64,000 bases of DNA from Gaeumannomyces sp. JS-464 (Eukaryota; Ascomycota; Sordariomycetes; Magnaporthales; Magnaporthaceae), in the NCBI GenBank assembly GCA_002197995.1, contig NGZR01000005.1:1364001-1428000 (forward strand). Reading direction: 5' to 3'. Under the pieces are notes generated by a model, which was not told the DNA's origin, searched no databases, and saw nothing but the letters and a program-made list of their open reading frames with translations. A program made the translations under genes and the position numbers. This document shows positions 48,139 through 58,471 of this stretch, in pieces; within the stretch, counting starts at the first letter, position 1, and the number at the start of each line of letters is the position of its first letter.

Positions 48139-49248
48139 GTGATGGAGTCTATCGCGATTAACGAACAGAGGGTTCTCCAAAATGGGGTAATGCACAAATA
48201 ATGGTTGAATACCTAAGCGAACTGCATATCATTTCTTTGAACGGGTTTGGGACCTGTTCTGATCGGCTGTTCTGTTTGATTCACCCTCCCCTTGTAGGAA
48301 AGCGGCCGTTGTCGGGTCTCGGCACGACTTACATTGCATTATTTTCAGTGTAACAGCCTAGATTCTGCCCCTCTGAACACCCTGATTGTCCAATTCCCTC
48401 CTGTAAATATCGTCTCTGTTTTTATTTTTTCTTGTGGGCGTTGCGGCATTCATCACCCGCAAGACATGGGCTATACGGCGTTTGTTCATCTCCCTCTTCT
48501 AGTTATAAACCAGATGGTGCTTGTGTATTTGCTCTCGAGACCGGCTACGTCCTTGATGTGCTCATGCTACTGGTGGCTCTAGTTGCCTTCCCGATGGCCT
48601 CACAGATGTACCTATTTGGCAGGAGCAAGGCTCGAGCCAGCACACGGCTCCGAGGCTATGAAGACCAAGCGCATTGAGAACGCCCGTGACGTGAAGTGAC
48701 TACCTGGAGCATTCCTGTTCGGAGCGAACTAGGTTGCCGCTGAGTGGCTCAGCACTGAAGTACTCGGATCTCTGGAGTAAATCTCACAATTGTTGAAGAA
48801 ACTCTCACTTTGTCTCGCCTAGCTCATAGAAAATGATGTATCTGGTATTCAACCTAGGAGCCTTGGAAATCTAGGTCCTACCAAAGCCGTAACGCCAACG
48901 CTAACTTCAATCTCACTCTTTTTTTCCTTTTCATCGTTGATTTTTAATTTGTTTCGGCCTTCCATGTACGCTGGTAGCCGGGAGCAGTTGACGGGGCTCG
49001 TTCCGGTTCCGTAACCAAAATAATGAGCACCTTCAGGAGTGCCGGATACGCGCAATTACACCGCTCTACCAGACCTGGGACGTAGATGAACATCCCCTAC
49101 CACCCATGGAAAGTGGCAGACGGCGCTCTACTGGAGAAGCTCCTCGCAAGTCCAGTCCTCGTAGCTACAGCAACGAGTCAGCATGCTCTCCACCACGACG
49201 AGAACTATTTTCACCCCGTGAGGAAGAGAGAGAAGAAATAAAAACCTA
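48139..49248. other. convergent intergenic region
   Basis: 3' flanks of SEC63 and RPB6. No gene was seen. A tRNA A-box-like string on the minus strand near 49055-49070 was tested and rejected. Confidence 0.5.
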
Positions 49249-49892
49249 CTATCCATCAGGCATGTACCGCCGAATGATGAGCGGGATCTTCTTCTCCGCG
49301 AGCTCCTTGATCGCGATCTGAAGAGGGTCCGTCTCGCCCTCGAGGTCGACTAGGACGGGGGCGTTCATGCTGATCTGCAGGGCCCTGGTTCCCAGGATGC
49401 GGGCCTTCTCGTACTTTGTCATGAAGGGCGTCGTGGTGCGCTTGTCGTTGGGGATCTTCTTGTCCTTGTGCGACTTGAGCGTGTTGCCGCCGCCGCCGCC
49501 GCCGCGCTTGGCGGCGCCGTTGGGGTCGCCCGACACCACGACGTTGGGGTCCTCGCCGCCGGCGTCCTCGTCGTCCGACACGGGGACCTCCGGGTCGAAG
49601 TCGCCCGCACCGTCCTCCTCGTACAGGACCCCGTCGTCGTTGAAGTCCTGGCTGTTGTGTAAGGGTTAGTATTGATTGGACTGCTGGTTGCTGCATTATC
49701 GCCCTTTTCTCGAATCCAAACATGTCCCATCCATCCTCTTCTCTTTTTCTCATCCACAATATTTTCCGCCCATATGCCCATGCGCTGCCACTGTCTGGAA
49801 ACCGTCGCGCTCCCTGGCGAACGCGCGCGCACCGGGTCAAAGGGTTCGACTTACCCAGCGCCGCCATCGTCGTCACCGCCGTAGTCGGACAT
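49249..49892 (-). CDS. RPB6: RNA polymerases I, II and III shared subunit Rpb6
   Basis: A small core subunit (ABC23/Rpo26 type) common to all three nuclear RNA polymerases. It helps hold the clamp and assembly. Exons on the minus strand are 49892-49855 and 49651-49249, with a 203-nt intron (GTAAGT to CAACAG). They encode 146 residues, close to the usual length. The N-terminus is acidic and Gly-rich ([26 protein letters not shown]). The conserved C-terminal core reads [20 protein letters not shown], then [19 protein letters not shown], and ends [14 protein letters not shown]. The frame is intact. It is divergent from the TFIIIA gene, with 465 bp between start codons. Confidence 0.97.
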
Positions 49893-50357
49893 GTTTGTCA
49901 GATCGGGGGGTCGAGGATGGGATGTGTCGTGCCAGCCGCCGGATGCGACGCCAAATTGAGATGGAAGCGGGCGAGGGGGTCGGTCTGCGTCGAGATCGAA
50001 AGCGCAACGGGGAGGGGCGGGTTGCGCAGTGATGGAGACGGATCTGTTTGATGCGACAAGGAGACCGCGAAGCCGAGGGAAAAAAATTCCAGAACCAACC
50101 GCGACAAAGCTGATGATATAAGCACGCCCCCCTCCCGAGCTTGCTCCAACCCCCCGGGTTCAGGGGACTTGTTGGCGCACAGACCGATCCGGCTTGGTGT
50201 GCCAAGATTTCGCGGACTGATAAGCCGATAAGAATTTTTCCTCCCCACAATCGAGAAATGTTGCTTCAATTGGGGACGGAAAAGCTGCCGATTTTGGTTC
50301 AACAGCCAGCCATCGGGGCTTCGTCAGGCCATGGACTCGATGGCCCCGTGAATTGCC
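49893..50357. promoter_or_regulatory. shared divergent promoter of RPB6 and TFIIIA
   Basis: A 465-bp region between two start codons on opposite strands, so both core promoters must lie here or overlap the leaders. An ATTGG (CCAAT on the minus strand) sits at 50269-50273. No other clear element was found. Confidence 0.6.
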
Positions 50358-52243
50358 ATGAAGCGAAAGAACGAGGATGAGCAGCCCAGCGGCCGGCCGA
50401 AACGCCGATTGACTGTGGCCGAGCATAGCAATGGTAAGCCAAGTCTTTCAGCTTCATCATATGCGCTGCCAGACGGGCATCGACAACTGCTGTGTTGTGT
50501 GTGGACTGACCGACTAACGCTGGACTGTGCAGAAAATGACGATGACCATGAATCGGACGCACACGACGATGCGGATGCCCAATCCTCAGCGGCATCCTAT
50601 GTAGACTCGGGTGGAGAGTCTGACGGTGAGGCGGACGACGACGACCAGTCGACTCCGGCCACCACCATCACCAGAGCAGGCGACACCAAATCGGGCCGCC
50701 CTCGACATCCACAGCGGCGTCCCGCAAAGTGTTTCCGTCCATGCTCAAGACCATCAAGTGCACGCACCCCGGCTGCCCCAAGACCTTCAACCGACCCGCC
50801 CGCCTCGCCGCCCACCTGCGCTCGCACACAGGTGACCGGGCCCTCCAATGCCCCCACGACGGCTGCGACAAGGCCTATTTCAACGAAAAGCACCTGAAGC
50901 AGCACATCAAGGGCTCCCATACGGGCGAGCGCCAGTACGCCTGCCCCGAGCCCGGCTGTGGCAAGACCTTCCTGACGGGCACCCGCCTCCGCCGCCACGC
51001 CGTCGTGCACTCGGGCCAGGGCCGCTTCCCCTGCACCGACCACGGCCCCTGCGACAAGGTCTTCCGCAAGCACCAGACCCTGCAACGCCACGTCCGCGCC
51101 GACCACCTGGGCCAACCCGCCTTCGCCTGCTCCCACGACAACTGCGGCGCCGGCTTCGACACGGCCAACACGCTGCGCAAGCACGTCCAGCGCGAGCACG
51201 GCGAGCTCCGCTTCTGGTGCGACGAGTGCGGCAAGGAGGACGGCGAGGGCGGGCGCCGCACCGGCTTCACCACCATGAACCTGCTCATGGTGCACATGCG
51301 CCGCTGCCACGTCGACTGCCTCTTCTGCGACGCCCGCTGCGGCTCCCAGTGGGAGCTCGAGCGCCACATCGAGATGCACCACTCGGGCTTATCGGCCGCC
51401 GACCGCAAGGTCGTCGCGTGCACCCGGGAGGGCTGCGGCAAGAAGTTCACGCGCCGTGCGAACCTGAACGTCCACGTCCGCATGGTCCACGAGGGCTACC
51501 GCTTCGTCTGCGGCGAGGTGGGCTTCCCGGACTCGCCCGAGCTCGCTGCTGCTGGCTGGGGCGGAGACAGTGACGGCAACGGCGCCGCGTGCGGCAGCGG
51601 CTTCCACACCAAGCGCAGGCTCGAGGACCACATCCGCGTCGCCCATCTCGGCATTGAGCGCCTCGCCAAGACGGTGCGCGAGGACGAGAACGACGGCGAC
51701 ATTGTTCTCAAGCCGGCCGGCCTCTTCAGTATGTACGCGTCTACCGCGACCGCCGGATGGGACGGGGATGATGACGGACTGCTGTTTGCGGCTACGCCCC
51801 AGCAGCTGCCACCTTATGCCGCCGCGGTGCCGCCAGAGCAGCAGCAGATTGCAGCAAGCACAGGCCTCTTCTGCAGCCAGCCCGACTGCTTCCAGGCGTT
51901 CAGCACCGTTGAGGAGCGTGATCAGCACGTGCAGCAGCTCCACCCATCTCAGGATGGATTTGCAGAGCATCCAGCCCCCATGCTGCCTCCGACTTGGGAG
52001 GAAAGCCATTCGGTAGGGGCCCAGTTTCTGACGGCAGCCGAGAATGTGTCCCCCTGTCCATCCGGCAGTCTGTCTGCGGTCGACAGTGCCCACGACACCA
52101 TGTTTCTTCAGACAGCGTTCGAGGGCCAAAATTTCTCGAATCGCAGCATGCTTGGAGAAGAGCCGATTTACGACACAACCTACCAGAGCGTCAATAAGAT
52201 GGACGACCTGAGTGCTCTCGTTGACCCGAGACTCTTCACCTGA
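50358..52243 (+). CDS. RNA polymerase III transcription factor IIIA (C2H2 zinc fingers)
   Basis: Binds the internal control region of 5S rRNA genes and starts assembly of the Pol III complex. Exons are 50358-50433 and 50533-52243 (GTAAGC to GTGCAG), about 595 residues. The N-terminus is acidic. About ten C2H2 fingers follow, starting KCTHPGCPKTFNRPARLAAH. Most are C-x4/5-C-x12-H-x3/4-H. Finger 6 has a long insert (CDECGKEDGEGG), and one last finger (CSQPDCFQAFSTVEERDQH) stands apart after a linker, as in fungal TFIIIA. Linkers of the TGE type (HTGERQY) occur between early fingers. One base is missing near 50690-50705, so TITRAGDTK resumes as STSTAASRKVFPSMLK. The total exon length is one base short, in agreement. 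Confidence 0.9.
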
Positions 52244-53017
52244 GGGACCTATATTCAAGGACTATCGCACATCTAACCTCGGTCATTTTGTCGGCCCCTT
52301 TTACATGCTTCATACTTTTTACCCGCTCGCACTTTGCGCTCACGTGTATGATGATACCCATAGCTTTTGTGCGCTTTTTTTTGCTGTGTTTCTAAACAGC
52401 CTTATAAAAACGGTAGGATGTGGGGGGGGGGGGGGGGGGGGATATAACAAAAGTATAACGGACTCACGATTGTAACGATGGGAGATAGGAGGGACAAAAA
52501 ATACACTATGGCTCAGACAGGAAGGAACAAGAATTAGACGGGAGAGCGCAGCGTGAATGCGATTATCAAAATATGACTGCATCACATCACACGTCGAGCC
52601 AATTGTTCCATGGATCGACATCTGCCTCGAGAAGGTGCCCCGTTCCATGCACCGGGAGGGGACCAACGAAGCCACCCTCTATGCCTGGAATAGATGGCTT
52701 CCGACCCAGTACGCCACCCATGAACACTATGGCGCTAGAAGAAAGGTCGCCAATCCCAAGCGCAGACGCCGATCATTCCCATCCATTCTGCTATCGTGGA
52801 AGTGACCATAAAACGAAATGAAAAGGTGACGTCATGAAAACCCATGTGTTTTGAAGTTTATACCTCATGCGCCGTTCCGTGCAATTGAGACCCAAGAAAG
52901 CCATCCAAAGATGATAATGCTATAAGGATAAGAGGAAGAAGAAATGTGCCCCGGATAACTATATACCACTGGCCAACACAAAAAGAGCATGTGGGCGAAA
53001 AGGTGCAAGATCGGGAT
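52244..53017. other. convergent intergenic region with a G20 run
   Basis: 3' flanks of the TFIIIA gene and the zinc transporter gene. A run of 20 G is at 52422-52441, just after CTTATAAAAA. No gene was seen. Confidence 0.6.
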
Positions 53018-54821
53018 CTATTCATCATCAACCAGAGCACTGCTCAGCCCCAGCATGATCATGCCCAGGAACGCAAACGCGATGCTCAGGTTCCGGTTGT
53101 GGTTCAGGCTCAGGCTCTCGACAAAGAGCTGGAGCGCGACGCTGGCCATGATGCCGGCCGTGACGGCGAAGAGGGCGGCGTAGGCGACGTTGTCGATGCG
53201 AAAGTGCGACCTGCGCGCGGCCTTGAACCAGAGCCAGGCGATGGCGGCGCCGGCGGGCTGGCTGAGGCCGCCCAGGACCGACGAGAGGCCGATCGCCTTG
53301 GCCCGGCTGCCCAGGGCCATGTAGAGGGGCAGGGCCATGGAGAAGCCCTCGGCGATGTTGTGGACGAAGAGGGCCATGAAGACGTTGAAGCCCAGGGCTG
53401 GGTTCGCCATGTTGGTCGCGTAGGTGATGAAGCCCTCGGGGAACTTGTGCAGCGCGATCGCGATCACCGTCTGCAGCCCGATGGACAAAAAGGCGTTGGT
53501 GGGGACGTGGTGATGGTGCTGGGCCTCCACGTCGTCCTCGGCGTTGCAGAAGGGCGTGGACGCCTGCGAATCGTGATCATCATCATGGTCATGATCATGA
53601 CCCCCATTGTCATCATGACTGTGGCCGTGAGCGCTGCCGTGACCATGGTCGTGATCGTGACGGTGTGCCGCCTCACACGACTGGGCTCTGCTCAATCGAC
53701 ATCTTGAGGATGTGGCCTCTCCGTCACGACCCTCCTCACAAACGGGATCAATGGGGTGCGCGCTTGAGAACCACGTGGTACGTAGGGCCGTGGGGACCCG
53801 CGACAGCGCGGAGCGGGAGCTCAGGTGCTTGAAGCACTCCTGCCCGCATGGGTCCGTGTAGCCGTAGCAGGGACCCGTTTCGTCGCAGTTAGCTTTTGTG
53901 TCCTTCACAAAGGACACGAGACGATCTCGAACTTGTATTATAGACGGTCTCCTGGCAAGGGAGAAGGTCAAATCGTCGGGCGCATGCGCGGCATGGTTGT
54001 AAGGGGCGGCCTGGAAGCATCCCCACTCATCGACGCATCCTTGGCGGAGACGACGTCGTTGGCTACCCGCTCCGAGGGTAGTAAGGGCGTCGACTCGGTG
54101 GCGGCCGCGTTCTGGCCCGTCGGGGTGGTCACCATGGTCGGCCTAGGGGACCTGCCCTTGGACGAGTGCCGGCGCATCGATCTCGACCGACGCCTGCTTG
54201 GGCCGTGGTTGTGGCCGTGGCCGTGGTCGTGCTCCGAGTGAGCGTCGTGAGCATGTTCGTCGTGGGTGTGGTCGCAGTCGACAACGTGCGAGGGCATAAG
54301 ACGGTGCAGGAGCCTGGATATGACCTGGATGCCGATGAAGCCGCCGACAAAGCAGCCCATCATGAGGAACCCGGCCTCTTGGTCGCGCCACCCCGCCTTG
54401 AGCAAATAGCGCTTGGATGCGGGGAGCATGTTGTACAAGGCGGAGAATATCTGTCGCGGGGACAATGCGTGTAAGCCAAGAGTGAAACGACGGACAGGGG
54501 CCAGGACGAGACTCACCATGACGCCGAAGCTCAAGCTCAGGGAGCACGCAAGGAAGGCATTGCTCTCCTCTATCCTGAAGCGCTTCTGGCCCGGAAACAG
54601 GCGCACCAGCGAGTCCACACAGATGATCGAGGCACCAGCAATGCAGGCTTTGGGAGTTCGGCCGATGCAGCAGCCCGTGTCAGCCCTTCGCACTTCTCAA
54701 ATCGGCAGCCCAAGCGCACAGAAGCACAACGGATGGGCGGGCGGGATGGGCACATACCTATGCCGCTCACGACACACATGACCCACCCGCGGGTGTCATT
54801 TGCACTGTCGGATAGGGACAT
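53018..54821 (-). CDS. ZRT3: ZIP-family zinc transporter, Zrt3-like
   Basis: By family, a vacuolar-membrane protein that releases stored zinc to the cytosol. Exons on the minus strand are 54821-54758, 54647-54517 and 54450-53018, about 543 residues. N-terminal helices include ACIAGASIICVDSLVRLF and FLACSLSLSFGVM. The large loop has two very His-rich segments, HTHDEHAHDAHSEHDHGHGH and a second with HRHDHDHGHGSAHGHSHDD, likely zinc sensors or buffers. The metal-site helices carry HKFPEGFITYATN and HNIAEGFSMALPLY, the ZIP signature. The last helices end LSSALVDDE. One base is missing near 53980-54030 (a GGGG at about 54018), between VVSAKDASM and DDLTFSLARRPSIIQ. The exon sum is one base short, in agreement. 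A Cys pair (ETGPCYGYTDPCGQEC) may also bind metal. Confidence 0.9.
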
Positions 54822-56418
54822 GGTCGCTGCGGGCTATGTCTGCGCGCTCGCGCTTTGGTAGCCAACCAGGCACCAGGGCTTGCCTGTCGCACAACGGACG
54901 CTTCTCGGGTCGGGTACCGGTATATCGGGTGCGGCTTGTTCGGTGCGGTTTCGCGAGCTCGTCAGGCCGCGTGCGTCGGATCGCGGCGTAAGAAAATGGG
55001 CGGATGGGACGGTAGGAAGCGCTTGGAGGTTGGAAGGGTCAGGAAACGCGACGAGGAGGCGAGACACGGCACAATTTTCCCTTCTTCCCCTTGTCGCCAC
55101 GAACAAACAGGCCTATCCCCAGGATCTGACCGCGGTCATAGCAGGCGAGAGGTAGGAGCCGCGAAATAAATACTCGTGCGCAGTAGGCAGTCGGGCGATG
55201 CAGGGCGCGCGAACCACGGCGAGGGTGTGAGGCGCAGGCAGAGTTGAGCTCGGTTGGGGCAAGCGATTGGGGCTGACAAGGCGCGGGCAACAGATGGAGG
55301 CGAGGAACAGCTGTAGGATTTCTTTGCACAGGAGATGGATCGCGCAAGACCACAACTCCAGAGAGACAATCAAGCCCAGCAGATGCAGGAAATAGCTTCG
55401 AATCCAGAAAGCTTCAAAATAGTGGCCGTTGGCGGCAGAGAGATAAGCATAGAAGGGTGGAGCCGGGTTGCGTTGCTGATGCTGCCGAGACAGGACCGAA
55501 ACGGCGCCTCCTGCCAGACCGGGGCGCCTTTTGTTTCTTTTTGCGCGGGCGTGGCGGGGTGCTCCTCAGGCGGGTGAGAGCGGCTGCAGGTGGAGACCTA
55601 GGGTCCGCAGAATGATGTGCCGCCCGCGGGTGACGCCGTCGTGATGAAATCCAGCAATGGTCAATGGCAATGATGTGAGTGTGAAATCTGCCGCCAACAC
55701 CTTTTCGTCTGCTCCATGCGTCTGAGCGGGCTTATATAGCAGCACACAATCCCAGTGGCTGCAGAATGCACCGTTGACAAAATGCATCTGAACTGCTGCC
55801 GCGGGGCCCAGACCTGACCGCCCTTTTGGGGGACATCGCGCACCCTGTTGGCCAGCCCGGGATGCCGCCAGCGGGCGTTTAGGGGCGTCCTGGCCTGCGC
55901 GGGCGCCGCTGACTTGTGCAACTGCGTCGCGCGGGAGGCGCCTCGCCTTGGCCTGGCCATCCGGGTTCTCAGTACTGCTTTCGCCTTGAGCGCAGGGAAT
56001 TGTCAGCAGCGCTGCGACTCGCCGCCAACCGCCTGGCCTGGCTCGTGCCTAGGCCGCCTTACCTAACACTTGAGCTGAACGGGAGCGAGGAAAAAAACTG
56101 GACCCCAACCCCGCCTGATCTCCTCGTTCCTTGCAGCGCCCAAAGGAAAAAATCCGAGACATTGTCCAGTCGGGACGCGATCACCAGCTGCCTTTTTCCT
56201 GGCGCCGAAACCACCACGGGGCCTCACAGCCGCCTCGGTCAGCCTCTCAGCTCGAGCCTCGTGCATACCGTCAAGCTCAGTGTCAGCTCCCTGGTGACTC
56301 GTAGTCTTCGCAAGCAGGCAGTAGATATCCCACATAATCAGTCTTCCCAAGACTACCTACCTATTTAAGCCCACCCCATCACCTTGCGTTGGGCTCGCAG
56401 CGCCCTCTGCCGCTCACC
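54822..56418. other. divergent intergenic region
   Basis: Upstream DNA of the zinc transporter (left) and NUC1 (right). No gene and no obvious zinc-response palindrome was seen. Open frames here lack motifs. Confidence 0.5.
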
Positions 56419-57487
56419 ATGTCTAAAGCCACCCTCGCCATCGTTGCTGCCATCAGTGCTGGCACAGGAGCCGCAGCCACTGCAGCCATGTACTCTCTCC
56501 GCTCGCCGCGGGGCGTCGAGACCAAGGCGCCCACGGCCAGCAGCAACAGCAGTACACCGATACCCGGCCCTCCCGCCGGCGCCCCCGCCGTCCCAAAGTT
56601 CGACTACCAACAGCCCGTAGTCCCCGCCGCGGCCCTGGGCGGGGCCGTCGCCCCCGTCGCGCCTGTCGACCCGGCGGGGCTCTTCCAGTACGGCTTCCCG
56701 GGCCCCGTGGCGGACCTGGCGGCGCGGCAGGCGCTCGTGTCTTCGTACGACCGCCGCCTGCGCAACCCACACTGGGTCGCCGAGCACATGACGCCGGCCT
56801 CGCTCGCCCAGCGCGGCGGCGACCGCAAGAACTCGGCCTTCCTCGAGGACCCGGCCGTGCCCGAGCAGTTCCGCGCCCGGCTCAAGGACTACTTCCGCTC
56901 CGGCTTCGACCGCGGCCATCAGGTGCCCGCCGCCGACTGCAAGTGGTCCCAGACCGCCATGGACGAGACCTTTTACCTGTCCAACATGTGCCCCCAGGTC
57001 GGCGAGGGCTTCAACCGCGACTACTGGTCCCACTTTGAGGACTTTTGCCGCCGCCTCACCGCCCGCTACCCCTCGGTCCGCGTCGTCACGGGCCCGCTCT
57101 ACCTGCCCAAGCGCGACGAGGGCCGACGGCAAGTGGTACGTCAAGTACGAGATGATCGGCAGCCCGCCCAACGTCGCCGTGCCCACGCACTTCTACAAGG
57201 TCATCTTCGCCGAGGACGGCAAGGGCCCCGCCGGCAACGTCGCCCTGGGAGCCTTTGTGCTGCCAAACGCCCCGATCCCCAACGACAAGCCCCTCGTCGA
57301 CTTTGAGGTGCCGCTCGAGGCCGTCGAGCGCGCCTCAGGGCTCGAGTTCGCCTCCAAGCTGCCCGCCAACCGCCGCAGGCGCCTCTGCGCCGACATGGCG
57401 TGCTCCATCGTCGTCAGGGACTTCTCGGACCGCCAGAAGTCCTTTGCCAAGGGCGGTCAGCCTAAGCTGGCGGCGCCCAAAGCTTGA
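56419..57487 (+). CDS. NUC1: mitochondrial DNA/RNA non-specific endonuclease Nuc1 (EndoG type)
   Basis: A metal-dependent nuclease of the mitochondrial intermembrane space, acting on DNA and RNA. Single exon, about 355 residues. The start MSKATLAIVAAISAGTGAAA is a hydrophobic targeting or anchor segment, followed by an Ala/Pro linker. The catalytic motif is DRGHQVPAAD (the family usually has DRGHMAPAAD), with the His base intact. The metal-binding Asn lies in NMCPQVGEGFNRDYW. The C-terminal part (GKWYVKYEMIGSPPNVAVPT) follows one extra base near 57115-57125, since LYLPKRDE leaves the frame there. The length of 1069 nt is one over a multiple of three, in agreement. The gene is GC-rich and has no introns. 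Confidence 0.93.
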
Positions 57488-58471
57488 GCCATCTTTCCTT
57501 TTTTGTTTTCCACCTCATTCTATCAGCGTCCTTTTTTGATCCCTTTTTTCTTGGCTCCTGTCGCATCAAGGTTTTGTCTGTGCATGCATTTTTATCTAGA
57601 CCAGACGGAAGCGCATGTGACCAGCATTGGTGGGCGTTTTGCATACTTCTCGCTTTGTTTCTGCTGACGATTTTGACGTTTTCTTTCTCTTGCTCTCTAG
57701 CTTTTCCATCCCAACGTCATCTATTTTCTATGGACCGAGGCGCATTTGCTAAGGCGAGTGTACATACATATGCGCACTGAGAGATGGGTTCTGCATCTGT
57801 AGCATTTTCTTTTGAAGAGGCTAGAACGCGTGTTCTGGTACTTTGACGCTGCTAAATAAAGCCTTCTAGATAGACGCAAATTTAATCTCGAGATAGCGGA
57901 TGACGCCAACAGAGTGAAATACGTCATAGATGGCATGGACGGTCATCGCAGCACGTGGCTTGCCCATGAGCGTCTTGTGCCTGGTCGCTGTCACGGCGGT
58001 CGAGGCTCAGTCATTTCCAGCTCACATGAGAGCGGGAGAAGTAGGAATGTCTTGGAAAACGAGGATGCGTAACTCGAGGGTCAGCTGACACCACCACCAG
58101 CCACGCAAAGTCTCGACTCGAGAGCACATAGGGCGTGAGAAATAGTTTATCCACATGCAATAATCCCACACGAGCCGCCGAGGAATTCATATTCGATGAT
58201 TAAATTGCAGTGCTGGGCGACGGTAATAAAATAGCGGTGCTTATCTAACTCTGTAGAATGGCCCATCGTCCCTGCGAGAGATGGCTTTCAACCTGGCGAT
58301 ACTAAGAAAAAGAAAAAAGCCCCCCGAGTTATGATACATAGACCCGAAACACTTTTTTTTCACATCTCCTCCCTCCTCTTTCGACAGAAAGAAAAAATAG
58401 GCTTCACTCTGGAATAACTTGCCCATTCGTCCCTCTACCGACCGGTTTGTTTTCCGCGACCCAAAACCTCT
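57488..58471. other. convergent intergenic region
   Basis: 3' flanks of NUC1 and PFS2, AT-rich compared with the genes. No gene was seen. Confidence 0.55.

Noticed and set aside
48960..49085. GGTAGAGCGG, a tRNA D-arm-like string on the minus strand
   Set aside because: No matching B box and no cloverleaf pairing.
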